From NCBI GenBank assembly GCA_003647095.1, contig QMME01000036.1, positions 1-17,818 of the forward strand: a stretch of DNA of 17,818 bases. The letters are read 5' to 3'. Origin of the DNA: Deltaproteobacteria bacterium. GTDB lineage: Bacteria; Myxococcota; B64-G9. This document shows, one piece after another, positions 1 to 7,050 of the stretch (position 1 is the stretch's first letter; each line of letters starts with the position of its first letter). Below the pieces are notes generated by a model that was not told the origin of the DNA, did not search any database, and saw nothing but the letters and a program-made list of their open reading frames with translations. The position numbers and the translations under genes are program-made.

Positions 1-857
1 GAGTCGTTGTCCTGGTAGCCGGTGTCGCAGACGCAGGCGGCGGTGCCGGAGGCGTCGTCGCAGTGGGCGTTGGCGCCGCAGGTGAGCCCGGCGTTGGCGC
101 AGTCGGGGGAGCAGTCGCCGTCGCCGTCGTTGTCCTGGTTGCCGGCATCGCAGGTGCAGGCGGCGGTGCCGGTGGTGTCTTCGCAGTGGGCGTTGGTGCC
201 GCAGGTGACGGCGCTGCAGTCGGGGGTGCAGGTGCCGTCCGAGTCGTTGTCCTGGTAGCCGGTGTCGCAAACGCACAGCGCGGTGCCGGAGGCGTCGTCG
301 CACACCTGATGCTCGGCCGTGCAAGCGGATGTCGGGACCCAGTTGAGGCAGTCGCCGCTGGCGGTGCAGGTCTCGATGGCGTCATCGTGGCAGCGGGTGG
401 CTCCCTCGGTGTCGCAGTCGCTGGTGCAGGCCTCGGCGCACTGGGCCGCCCCGTCGACCATGGCGCAGATTAACTCGCTGTCGGCACAGTCCTCACCCGC
501 CTGCCAGTCCCGGCAGCCGGCCGAGTTGGGAGCGCAGGTCTCGATGACGGTACCGCTGCAGCGGGTGGCGTCCTGGGGATCGCAGGCGTGCTGGCAGACG
601 CATGCCGTCTGCTCTCCCGTACCGGTGCACTGCTGCAGGTCACCGCAGTTGCTGGTTACCGTCCACGTCAGGCAGCCGTCCTGGTTGAGCTGGCAGGTTA
701 TCACCGCCAGATTGTCACTGCGACATTTGCGTTCACCTTCGTTCTGGCACAGGCCGGTCAGGCCAGCGCACTTGTCGGTGGTACCGCCGCCGCAACCGCT
801 ACCCGCGGACAACATCATCACCGACAGGAACAAGACAGCTCCACTAGACACTTTCAT
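1..857 (-). CDS. Cys-rich EGF-like repeat lipoprotein (partial, runs off left edge)
   Basis: The minus strand is open from an ATG at 857 to the window edge, about 285 codons with no stop; the C terminus is missing. A strong GGGAGG lies 5 nt upstream of the ATG. The N terminus (MKVSSGAVLFLSVMMLS, then AGSGCGGG) reads as a signal peptide followed by a likely lipidation Cys near residue 22, with a poor lipobox because -3 is not Leu. Residues of about 75-180 contain Cys repeats of the pattern ATRC...IETC...GC..W. From about residue 180 there are EGF-like units ending in C-V-C-D-T-G-Y-Q-D-N-D, spaced 39 and 41 residues, with Asp-rich DNDGDGDC stretches that may bind calcium. Near-identical DNA between units points to recent repeat duplication. 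Such proteins are common on myxobacterial-type cell surfaces. The specific function is unknown, and no link to the BMC genes is evident since it is divergently transcribed. Confidence 0.85.
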   Translation of the reverse strand, partial: MKVSSGAVLFLSVMMLSAGSGCGGGTTDKCAGLTGLCQNEGERKCRSDNLAVITCQLNQDGCLTWTVTSNCGDLQQCTGTGEQTACVCQHACDPQDATRCSGTVIETCAPNSAGCRDWQAGEDCADSELICAMVDGAAQCAEACTSDCDTEGATRCHDDAIETCTASGDCLNWVPTSACTAEHQVCDDASGTALCVCDTGYQDNDSDGTCTPDCSAVTCGTNAHCEDTTGTAACTCDAGNQDNDGDGDCSPDCANAGLTCGANAHCDDASGTAACVCDTGYQDND

Positions 858-915
858 TTCAACCTCCCAGTGAGAGAACCGAACCGGTACCTGCTTCCAG
901 GCTTCGAGGGCATCC

Positions 916-944
916 AGCATGGCAAAGTCGTCTGCCCGCGTCAA
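916..944 (-). promoter_or_regulatory. Candidate promoter of the EGF-like lipoprotein gene
   Basis: Read on the minus strand, TTGACG (944-939) is followed after exactly 17 nt by CATGCT (921-916). The -35 matches TTGACA at 5 of 6 positions and the -10 is weak (3 of 6). It lies about 60 nt upstream of the ATG at 857, which leaves room for a short leader. Only sequence similarity supports it. Confidence 0.4.
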
Positions 945-980
945 CCCCCGTCGGGGAAAAGAAAAAATTCGCGCAAGGGC

Positions 981-1127
981 GGGGACAGGCCCGGCCGGCC
1001 TGCATCTGTGCCTGACACGTAACTGGTTGTAAGATCAAATGAAAGTTCGGGGACAGGCCCGGCCGGGGTTAAAGTTTGGGGACAGGCCCGTGATAGTCCG
1101 CGTGCGTGATAGTCCGGGGACAGGCCC
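981..1127 (+). repeat. Cluster of four GGGGACAGGCCC REP-like units
   Basis: The gene-free stretch 858-1246 holds four exact copies of GGGGACAGGCCC, all in + orientation, at 981-992, 1049-1060, 1078-1089 and 1116-1127. Two are preceded by AAAGTTC or AAAGTTT. Several are followed by short GC-rich palindromes: CAGGCC/GGCCTG around 986-1002 and CCCGGCCGGG after the second copy. Similar short, strand-biased units that can form hairpins are called REP elements when moved by RAYT (IS200-like) transposases. No transposase is in the window. Seven more copies occur downstream (11985-12062, 15360-15440, 17738-17818). The rest of 858-1246 holds only the two promoter candidates listed separately. Confidence 0.8.
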
Positions 1128-1142
1128 GCTGGGAGTGCGACC

Positions 1143-1171
1143 TTGAAATATACTCGCCGCTGTAATAGATA
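1143..1171 (+). promoter_or_regulatory. Candidate promoter for the exported-protein pair and possibly the BMC operon
   Basis: TTGAAA (1143-1148, 5 of 6 to the sigma-70 -35) is followed after 17 nt by TAGATA (1166-1171, 3 of 6 to the -10), in a locally AT-rich patch of otherwise GC-rich DNA. It is 75 nt upstream of the ATG at 1247. No convincing promoter or terminator is visible in the 24 nt before pduL, so this may drive the genes downstream as well. Confidence 0.35.
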
Positions 1172-1246
1172 GCTGGTATTTCCGAAACCGTGTCCGCCAG
1201 CAAGGTCGGCGGTCACCCGACAGCCGCAGTTTGCAAAGGAGAGACC

Positions 1247-1771
1247 ATGAAAATCGCCAAGATCGAGTTGCTGGCAGTGCTGATGCTGCTGGTTGCCTTT
1301 CCCGTCCTGGCCCAGCAGGCCGACAAGGCCAAGGGCAAGGCAGCGCCCCAGCCCCAGCCGGCCACCATGAGCGCCGAGGAACAGGCCGCCGCCCAGAAAG
1401 CCGCCCTGCAGATGATGACCAAAGGCGTGGATCCCGCCAAGGCCCCCGCGGACGTCAAGAAGATGGCAATGCATGTCAAGGCCATCATGACCGCCATCGC
1501 CAAGAACATGCCCGACTGCCAGGAGGCCGTGGCGGCGGCCACGGCCTACGCCAGCAAGCACAAGGCCGAGATCGACGCCCTCAATGCCCGCTTCAAGGAG
1601 ATCCAGAAGGATCCCAAGTCCAACAAGGCCATGGAGTACGGCCGCTACATGATGGCCCTGCTGATGCCCTCCATGATGGAGATGCAGGAGGCCATGACCC
1701 AGTTCTCCCAGAAGTGCACCGAGCAGGCCAAGCAGTTGAGCAAGCTGCTTGGCGGCAAGATGGGCCAGTAG
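1247..1771 (+). CDS. Exported protein of unknown function, paralogue of the next gene
   Basis: 174 residues, family not recognised. AAAGGAGAG just upstream supports the ATG at 1247 over earlier in-frame starts. The N terminus (MKIAKIELLAVLMLLVAFPV, then LAQQ) is a good Sec signal peptide, with likely cleavage after VLA, so the mature protein should be periplasmic or secreted. The mature part is a Lys/Ala/Met-rich, probably all-helical domain. It has two Cys, in NMPDCQ and in SQKC, that could form a disulfide, and a Met-rich segment RYMMALLMPSMMEMQEAM. It shares about half its residues with the lipoprotein encoded next, including VDPAKAP, NMPDCQ, RYMMAL and FS.KC..(Q/E)A, which indicates a tandem duplication. 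It is co-directional with the BMC operon. Confidence 0.85.
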   Translation: MKIAKIELLAVLMLLVAFPVLAQQADKAKGKAAPQPQPATMSAEEQAAAQKAALQMMTKGVDPAKAPADVKKMAMHVKAIMTAIAKNMPDCQEAVAAATAYASKHKAEIDALNARFKEIQKDPKSNKAMEYGRYMMALLMPSMMEMQEAMTQFSQKCTEQAKQLSKLLGGKMGQ

Positions 1772-1812
1772 CCGGTCGTCCGAAACGGCCACGAACCTGT
1801 GTGGAGGCAACC

Positions 1813-2388
1813 ATGAAGAACCTGTCTGCGGTAGTCATGTTCCTGTCCGCATGCCTGTTGCTGCCGGCCTGCCAGAAGGAGTCGACCCAGCCGGCGGCCA
1901 CCGAGAAGAAGGCGGCCGCCCCGGCCGCGGCCACCGACACCGCGGCCAAGCCGGCGGCCAGTGCCCCGGCGCCGGCCGGCAACGACCAGGCCGCCCAGCA
2001 GAAGGCGGCCCTGGAGGCCATGGCCAAGAGCGTCGACCCGGCCAAGGCACCTCCCGAGGTCAAGAAGATGGTCGAGTACATGAACGGCCTGACCAAGGCC
2101 ATCGCCGATAACATGCCCGACTGCCAGAAGGCCGCGGCCGCCGCCAATGCCTTTGCCGAGAAGAACAAGGCCGACATGGAAGCCTTGTCCGCCAAGATGA
2201 AGGAGATGCAGAAGAACCCCCACTCGCCCGAGGCGCTGGAGATGAGCCGCTACATGATGGCCCTGATGGTGCCCAACATGATGAAGATGCAGGGCACCAT
2301 GCGGGAGTTCTCCACCAAGTGCGCCAAGGAAGCCGAGCAGGTGGGCAAGCTGCTCAGCGGCATGAAGACGGCCGCGCCCGCCAAGTAG
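1813..2388 (+). CDS. Lipoprotein of unknown function, paralogue of the preceding gene
   Basis: 191 residues. The ATG at 1813 has GGAGG 5 nt upstream. The N terminus (MKNLSAVVMFLSACLLLPAC) carries a lipobox LPAC with the lipidated Cys at residue 20, so it is predicted to be a lipoprotein. An Ala/Pro/Lys-rich low-complexity linker (about residues 25-60) tethers a helical domain. That domain matches the preceding protein: VDPAKAP, KKM, NMPDCQ, RYMMALMVPNMMKMQ, FSTKC, KLLSG. Both Cys of the domain are conserved. No known family is recognised. It ends 24 nt before pduL with no terminator visible, so the pair may head the BMC transcript. A role linked to the BMC is only suggested by position. Confidence 0.85.
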   Translation: MKNLSAVVMFLSACLLLPACQKESTQPAATEKKAAAPAAATDTAAKPAASAPAPAGNDQAAQQKAALEAMAKSVDPAKAPPEVKKMVEYMNGLTKAIADNMPDCQKAAAAANAFAEKNKADMEALSAKMKEMQKNPHSPEALEMSRYMMALMVPNMMKMQGTMREFSTKCAKEAEQVGKLLSGMKTAAPAK

Positions 2389-2412
2389 CGCGGCGTCCCG
2401 AGCGTTCTCCAG

Positions 2413-3126
2413 GTGACCGACAACCCACAGCCTGCTGGCGCCGTCGCCCTGGTTCCGGTGGCCCTATCGGCCCGGCACGTGCACCTGTCGCAGGAACACG
2501 TGGAGAGGCTGTTCGGGGCCGGCCACCACCTGCAACCCCTGTTCGAGCTGTCCCAGCCCGGACAGTTCGCCGCCCGGGAGACCGTCGAGGTGGTGGGGCC
2601 GAAGCGCTCCATCCCCGGGGTGCGCGTGCTGGGCCCGGCCCGGGGCGACACCCAGGTGGAACTGTCGATCACCGACGGGGTGGTGCTGGGCCTGAACGTG
2701 CCGGTGCGCCTTTCCGGAGACCTGGCCGGTACTCCCGGGGCCCACCTCATCGGTCCCCGGGGCGCGGTGCGCCTGCAGCAGGGCTGCATCGTGGCCCGGC
2801 GTCACCTGCACGTGCACGGCGATGACGCCCGCCGCCTGGGCCTGCAGCAGGGACAACAAGTCTACGTGCGCGTCCCCGGCCCGCGCGGGATCATCTTCGA
2901 CGGGGTGGTGGTGCGGGTGTCCGACAGCTTTCGCACCGAGCTGCACCTGGACACCGACGAAGGCAACGCCGCCGGGGTGAGCAGCGGCCAGCAGGTGGAA
3001 GTGGTGGCCGACCTGTGCAGCCAGCTGTGCGGGCGCGCCGATTGCCTGATTGCCGGCAGCAGCGGCGACGCTCCCGGGCGGCCCTATTGCCAGTTCACCG
3101 CCGACAGCGGGGTGAGCATTCGCTGA
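2413..3126 (+). CDS. pduL: Phosphate propanoyltransferase (PduL-type phosphotransacylase)
   Basis: 237 residues. BMC core enzyme that converts acyl-CoA plus phosphate to acyl-phosphate and regenerates CoA inside the compartment. PduL signatures are present: VPVALSARHVHL with an HxH pair at residues 22/24, VARRHLH with a second HxH at 131/133 (zinc ligands in the known family), and ELHLDTDEGNAAG. The GTG start at 2413 places the first HxH about 20 residues in. This N terminus lacks the amphipathic encapsulation helix found on many PduL proteins. The C terminus is extended by a tail with four Cys (C-x3-C-x4-C, and one about 15 residues later) absent from typical PduL. The visible ribosome site is weak, so it may be coupled to the upstream lipoprotein gene. 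Likely substrate is acetyl-CoA, given DeoC downstream. Confidence 0.92.
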   Translation: MTDNPQPAGAVALVPVALSARHVHLSQEHVERLFGAGHHLQPLFELSQPGQFAARETVEVVGPKRSIPGVRVLGPARGDTQVELSITDGVVLGLNVPVRLSGDLAGTPGAHLIGPRGAVRLQQGCIVARRHLHVHGDDARRLGLQQGQQVYVRVPGPRGIIFDGVVVRVSDSFRTELHLDTDEGNAAGVSSGQQVEVVADLCSQLCGRADCLIAGSSGDAPGRPYCQFTADSGVSIR

Positions 3127-3133
3127 AGGAGCC

Positions 3134-3886
3134 ATGAAGGAGACCGCGGAAATAGAACGCCTGGTGCGCTTGATCACCGACCAGGTCATGGCTCGCCTGC
3201 AGGCCGGTGCCGGGGCGCAGGCGGTTCCCGCTCGTCCCCTGTGGCTGCTGCTGGCCGGCCCCAGCGGCCGCCTGGCCGACGTGGCCGGCCAGGCCGGTCG
3301 CCTGCTGCGCGCCGGCGCCGGCCTGCGGCTGCTGGCGGTGCCGGGCCTGGAGCAGGCAGGCGAACGCCTGGCCCTGCCGGGCCCGGTACAGGTCCTGACC
3401 GCGGAAGCGCTGTGTTCCCTGCTGTCCGGCGGCGACGAGCCCGCGGCCCTGCTGCTGGCCGGGGCCGGCTTGCAGCTGTGCCGGCGGATAATCGCCGCCG
3501 ACGACGAGCAGCCGGCGGTGCGGCTGGTGTGGCACTTTTTGCTGCAGAGCCGGCCGGTGCTGCGGCTCGAGGAAGAGCCCGGCCCGGCCGGGGTGCCCGG
3601 CGAGGGCGCGGCGCCGCAGCTGGCGCGGCGGCTGGCCCGGGAGCTGCAACGCCTGGGAGTGGAGGGCTGCCCGGTCGGCGACTGGGCCGGCCGGGTGCTG
3701 CCCTGGTTGCGCCGGCCGGGCACGGCCGAGCAGGCCCTGCAGGGGCTGCTCACCGAGCAGGCGGTCGAGAGCCTGGCCGGCCAGGGGCAGCGGCGCCTGC
3801 TCATCGCCCGGGGCACCATTGTCACCCCGCTGGCGGCCAGCCGGGCCGCCGAGCTGGGGGTGGAGATCGTTCGTGAGCAACAGTAG
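3134..3886 (+). CDS. BMC-associated flavoprotein-like protein with encapsulation helix
   Basis: 250 residues. AAGGA precedes the ATG at 3134, 7 nt after pduL. Residues 6-22 (EIERLVRLITDQVMARL) form an amphipathic helix of the encapsulation-peptide type, followed by an Ala/Gly/Pro linker. Residues of about 36-180 look like a Rossmann-type flavoprotein domain. They align by eye with the N-terminal half of the DeoC fusion at 10319: V-x-VLT-x-(A/E), then LL, a loop, (Y/W)-x-LL-x(2)-PV. The C terminus (LLIARGTIVTPLAASRAAEL) resembles the 'TP.A...A.ELG' motif of several Eut/Pdu accessory proteins. No complete cofactor site is identifiable, so catalytic activity is unproven. It may be a scaffold or assembly partner. 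Targeting to the lumen is inferred from the helix. Confidence 0.75.
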   Translation: MKETAEIERLVRLITDQVMARLQAGAGAQAVPARPLWLLLAGPSGRLADVAGQAGRLLRAGAGLRLLAVPGLEQAGERLALPGPVQVLTAEALCSLLSGGDEPAALLLAGAGLQLCRRIIAADDEQPAVRLVWHFLLQSRPVLRLEEEPGPAGVPGEGAAPQLARRLARELQRLGVEGCPVGDWAGRVLPWLRRPGTAEQALQGLLTEQAVESLAGQGQRRLLIARGTIVTPLAASRAAELGVEIVREQQ

Positions 3887-3901
3887 CTGGGAGGTGGTGC
3901 C

Positions 3902-4192
3902 ATGTTCCTGGCCAAGGTAGTGGGCAACGTGGTCAGTACCCGCAAGGTGGAGAAGCTCACCGGCAGCAAGCTGTTGCTGGTGGAGCCGGTGGATTTCGAA
4001 AAGCAGCAGTCGCTGGGCCCGCCGCTGGTGGCGGTGGACGCCGTCGGGGCCGGGGAGGGCGAGATCGTGCTGGTGGTGCAGGGCTCCTCGGCGCGGCTCA
4101 CCCCGGCCACGGAAAGTTCGCCGGTGGACGCCACCATCATGGCCATCGTCGATTTCATCGACCTGGCCGGAACCCAGACCTTCCGCAAGTGA
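3902..4192 (+). CDS. BMC-P shell protein (EutN/CcmL family pentamer), first of three
   Basis: 96 residues, typical for a EutN/CcmL vertex protein, which caps the corners of the polyhedral shell as a pentamer. Family features: MFLAKVVGNVVSTRK, GSKLLLVEPVD, LVAVDAVGAGEGE, VLVVQGSSAR and the C-terminal PVDATIMAIVDFID. The ATG at 3902 follows GGGAGG. It is 15 nt downstream of the flavoprotein-like gene. Its paralogues at 7961 and 9618 are clearly diverged, so the three are not recent duplicates and may occupy different vertices. Confidence 0.95.
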   Translation: MFLAKVVGNVVSTRKVEKLTGSKLLLVEPVDFEKQQSLGPPLVAVDAVGAGEGEIVLVVQGSSARLTPATESSPVDATIMAIVDFIDLAGTQTFRK

Positions 4193-4198
4193 CGCCCG

Positions 4199-4213
4199 GC
4201 CGGCCCCGCCGGC
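4199..4213 (+). other. Short GC-rich hairpin between BMC-P and aldehyde dehydrogenase genes
   Basis: GCCGGC-CCC-GCCGGC forms a 6-bp stem with a 3-nt loop just after the BMC-P stop. No T-tract follows, so it is not an intrinsic terminator. It could separate or stabilise transcript segments, but GCCGGC is common in this DNA and the match may be chance. Confidence 0.3.
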
Positions 4214-4239
4214 GGGAGGGCAGCGAAGGAGCATGACAG

Positions 4240-5700
4240 ATGGCGGTCGAGATATCGCGCAACCAGATCGAAAAGCTGGTCGAGGAAGTCGTTCGGCGGG
4301 TGCGGGCGCAGAGCGCGCCCCCGCCGGTCGCCACCGCGGCCCCGGCCCCGCCGGCCCCGGCCCGCGCCACCACTGCCGGGTCGCTGCAGGGGGTCTACGG
4401 CGCCGTCGACGAGGCCGTGGCCGCGGCCGGGGAAAACTTCGAGCGGTTCCGCTCGGTGCCGCTGGCGCGGCGCAGGGTGTTCGTCGCCGCCATGCGCCGG
4501 GCGGCCGAGGAGCACGCCGAGGAGCTGGCCCGCCAGGCGGTGGAGGAGACCGGCCTGGGCCGGGCCGAGCACAAGGTGCAGAAGAACCTGCTGGCCGCCC
4601 GCAAGACGCCGGGAGTGGAAGACCTGGCCCCGCAGTGCCACACCGGCGACGACGGCCTGACCCTTATCGAGCCGGCTCCCTTCGGGGTGGTGGGGGCCAT
4701 CACCCCCTGCACCAACCCCGCGGCCACCATCATCAACAACTCGCTGTCGCTGGTCGCCGCCGGCAACGCCGTGGTCTTCAATCCCCACCCGGCGGCCCGG
4801 GCGGTGACCAACCGCACCGTGCACCTGCTCAACCGCGCCATCGAGCAGGCCGGGGGTCCTCCGGCGCTGATCTGCTCGCTGGCCGAGCCCAGCCTGGACA
4901 CCTCCCGGGCCATCATGCGCCATCCCGGGGTGCGCCTGCTGCTGGTCACCGGCGGCGGGGCGGTGGTGCAGGAGGCCATGAGCAGCGGCAAGCGCACCAT
5001 CGCCGCCGGCCCCGGCAACCCCCCGGTGATCGTCGACGACACCGCCGACATCAGCCATGCCGCCCGCTGCATCGTCGACGGCGCCTCCTTCGACAACAAC
5101 ATCCTCTGTACCGCCGAGAAGGAGGTCTTCGTCTACGAGAACGTGGCCGACCGCCTGCTGGAGCAGATGCTGGAGCAGGGGGCGCAGCTGGTGGAAGGAG
5201 CGGCGCTGGAGCGCCTGGTGGAGCGGGTGGTGCAGCCGGGCCAGCCCCATCCCCACCCGGTGCGCGACTTCGTCGGCCGGGACGCCCGGGTGCTGGCCGA
5301 GGTCGCCGGCATCACCGCCGGCGAGCGCACGCGCCTGCTGGTGTGCCGGGTGGACTTCGACCACCCGCTGGTGCAGGCGGAGATGCTCATGCCCCTGCTG
5401 CCCATCGTCGGCGTGCGCGATCTCGACCAGGCGCTGGAGCTGGCCCGGCGGGCCGAGCACGGCTACAAGCACTCGGCCATGATGCACTCGGAGAACGTCA
5501 GCCGCATGAGCCGGGTGGCCCGGGAGATCGAGACCACCATCTTCGTCAAGAACGCCCCCTCCTACGCCGGGCTGGGCTTCGGGGGCGAGGGCTTCGCCAC
5601 CCTGAGCATCGCCGGTCCCACCGGCGAGGGATTGACCTCGGCGCGAACCTTCACCCGCCAGCGCCGCTGCGTGCTGGCCGGGGCGTTTCGCATCGTCTAG
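4240..5700 (+). CDS. CoA-acylating aldehyde dehydrogenase, BMC type (PduP/EutE-like)
   Basis: 486 residues, slightly longer than PduP/EutE because of an N-terminal extension. It oxidises an aldehyde with NAD+ and CoA to acyl-CoA, the central reaction of aldehyde-processing BMCs. Residues 4-23 (EISRNQIEKLVEEVVRRVRA) are an amphipathic encapsulation helix, followed by a Pro/Ala-rich linker to about residue 45. The catalytic domain shows FGVVGAITPCTNPAATIINN, a GPGNPPVIVDDTADI segment and the catalytic Cys290 in FDNNILC. The end of the enzyme (GLGFGGEGFATLSIAGPTGE and ARTFTRQRRC) is intact. AGGA lies 10 nt upstream of the ATG; an ATG 7 nt earlier is out of frame. With DeoC in the operon the likely substrate is acetaldehyde; lactaldehyde from the class II aldolase is an alternative. 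Confidence 0.95.
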   Translation: MAVEISRNQIEKLVEEVVRRVRAQSAPPPVATAAPAPPAPARATTAGSLQGVYGAVDEAVAAAGENFERFRSVPLARRRVFVAAMRRAAEEHAEELARQAVEETGLGRAEHKVQKNLLAARKTPGVEDLAPQCHTGDDGLTLIEPAPFGVVGAITPCTNPAATIINNSLSLVAAGNAVVFNPHPAARAVTNRTVHLLNRAIEQAGGPPALICSLAEPSLDTSRAIMRHPGVRLLLVTGGGAVVQEAMSSGKRTIAAGPGNPPVIVDDTADISHAARCIVDGASFDNNILCTAEKEVFVYENVADRLLEQMLEQGAQLVEGAALERLVERVVQPGQPHPHPVRDFVGRDARVLAEVAGITAGERTRLLVCRVDFDHPLVQAEMLMPLLPIVGVRDLDQALELARRAEHGYKHSAMMHSENVSRMSRVAREIETTIFVKNAPSYAGLGFGGEGFATLSIAGPTGEGLTSARTFTRQRRCVLAGAFRIV

Positions 5701-5709
5701 GAGCGGGGC

Positions 5710-7047
5710 TTGGAGCGCCGGCAGATAATCGAGCGCATCCGGGCGGCCGGGGTGGTGGGCGCCGGCGGCGGCGGGTTTCCCACCCACGTCAAGGTGGACG
5801 CCCGGGTCGACACCGTCATCGCCAACGGCGCCGAGTGCGAGCCCCTGGCCCGGGTGGACAAGCTGCTCATGGCCGCCGAGCCGCAGCTGGTGGTGCGCGG
5901 CCTGCAGCTGGTGATGCAGGCCTGCGGCGCCCGCCGGGGAGTGCTGGCGCTCAAGGCCAAGGCCGGCGACAGCATCGCCGCCCTGGAAGGGGTCCTGCGC
6001 GGCCGCGGCCTGCAGGAGCAGATCGAGCTGTACCTGCTCGACGACTTCTACCCGGCCGGCGACGAGTTCGTGCTGGTGCGCCAGGTGACCGGCCGGGTGA
6101 TCCCCGAGTTCGGGCTGCCGCTCCAGGTGGGAGTGGTGGTCAGCAACGTCACCACCCTGGCCGACGTGGCCCGCGCCGTGGACGAAGGGCGGCCGGTCAG
6201 CGAGCGGGTGGTGGCGGTGCTGGGCGAGGTGCGCCGCCAGGCGGCCTTCACGGTGCCCCTGGGCACGCCGCTGGAGCTGCTGGTGGAAGCCGCCGGCGGG
6301 GCCGGCGTGGAGGGGGCGCAGTTGCTGGAGGGTGGTCCCATGATGGGCCGGCTGGCGCGTTCCCGCGACGTCGTCACCAAGACCACCAGCCTGCTGCTGG
6401 TCCTGCCCGAGCAACACCCGGTAGTGCAGCGGCGCCTCCGCAGCCCGGAGCGGCAGCTGCAGCTGACCCGCTCGGCCTGCCTCAAGTGCATGCTCTGTAC
6501 CGAGATCTGCCCGCGCAACCTGCTTGGCCACGGCCTCTACCCGGACCGGCTCATGCGCAACCTGGCCGCCGGGGTGAGCGAGGACATCGACGCCTTCACC
6601 GGGGCCTGGCTGTGCTCCGAGTGCGGGCTGTGCGCCGTGTACGGCTGCGTGATGGGGCTCGACCCCTGCGCCATGAACCGGCTGCTCAAGCAGAAGCTGG
6701 CCGCGGCCGGACTGGACCGGCCCCCTCCCCGGCAGCGCCCGGAACGGCGGGAGGGCCCGCTGCGCCAGGTGCCCGGCCGGCGCCTGCTGGCGCGCCTGGC
6801 GGTGCGCGACTACGACGTCGCCGTGGCCCGGCAACCGTTCACCCCCTCGTTGTCGCGCCTGGTGCTGCCGCTGCGGCAGCACGCCGGGGCCGCGGCCGTG
6901 CCGGTGGTCGAACCCGGCCAGGAGGTGGCCGCCGGGGCGTTGCTGGGCGAGATCCCCCCTGACCGGCTGGGGGCCCGGGTGCACAGCCCCCGCGCCGGCC
7001 GGGTGCTGGCTGTCGACGGGAACATGGTGACGCTGGAAGTGGAGTAG
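5710..7047 (+). CDS. PduS-like Fe-S flavoprotein (RnfC-type NADH-oxidising electron carrier)
   Basis: 445 residues, as expected for PduS. The TTG at 5710 is preceded by GGAGCGGGG and starts exactly at the conserved N terminus (GVVGAGGGGFPTHVK, NGAECEPL), the nucleotide/FMN-binding region of RnfC/NuoF relatives. Two ferredoxin-like clusters follow: C257-x2-C260-x2-C263-x3-C267-P, and C302-x2-C305-x2-C308-x4-C313. The C terminus has a sandwich-hybrid-like segment (VEPGQEVAAGALLGEI, HSPRAGRVLAV). In the Pdu BMC, PduS reduces cobalamin and binds shell protein PduT. Here no B12-dependent enzyme is visible, but the PduT-like gene follows after 3 nt. A role in NADH re-oxidation through the shell is therefore inferred. 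Confidence 0.9.
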   Translation: MERRQIIERIRAAGVVGAGGGGFPTHVKVDARVDTVIANGAECEPLARVDKLLMAAEPQLVVRGLQLVMQACGARRGVLALKAKAGDSIAALEGVLRGRGLQEQIELYLLDDFYPAGDEFVLVRQVTGRVIPEFGLPLQVGVVVSNVTTLADVARAVDEGRPVSERVVAVLGEVRRQAAFTVPLGTPLELLVEAAGGAGVEGAQLLEGGPMMGRLARSRDVVTKTTSLLLVLPEQHPVVQRRLRSPERQLQLTRSACLKCMLCTEICPRNLLGHGLYPDRLMRNLAAGVSEDIDAFTGAWLCSECGLCAVYGCVMGLDPCAMNRLLKQKLAAAGLDRPPPRQRPERREGPLRQVPGRRLLARLAVRDYDVAVARQPFTPSLSRLVLPLRQHAGAAAVPVVEPGQEVAAGALLGEIPPDRLGARVHSPRAGRVLAVDGNMVTLEVE

Positions 7048-7050
7048 CCC

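Noticed and set aside
945..971. Intrinsic terminator formed by CCCCGTCGGGG next to an A-rich run
   Set aside because: On the + strand the stem is followed by A, not T; on the minus strand the T-run precedes the stem. It also lies upstream of the divergent gene, not at a gene end.
22..1022. Overlapping + strand open frames rich in Val/Ala/Gln/Ser
   Set aside because: They mirror the minus-strand Cys-rich lipoprotein, which has a signal peptide, a good ribosome site and regular Cys spacing; the + frames have none.
981..1127. CRISPR array made of the GGGGACAGGCCC units
   Set aside because: Units are too short, spacing is irregular (68, 29 and 38 nt between starts), copies occur inside a coding gene, and no cas gene is present.
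4233..6962. Long second + strand frame over the aldehyde dehydrogenase and PduS-like genes
   Set aside because: Gly/Arg/Pro/Ala-rich, without motifs, and overlaps two genes with intact catalytic signatures.
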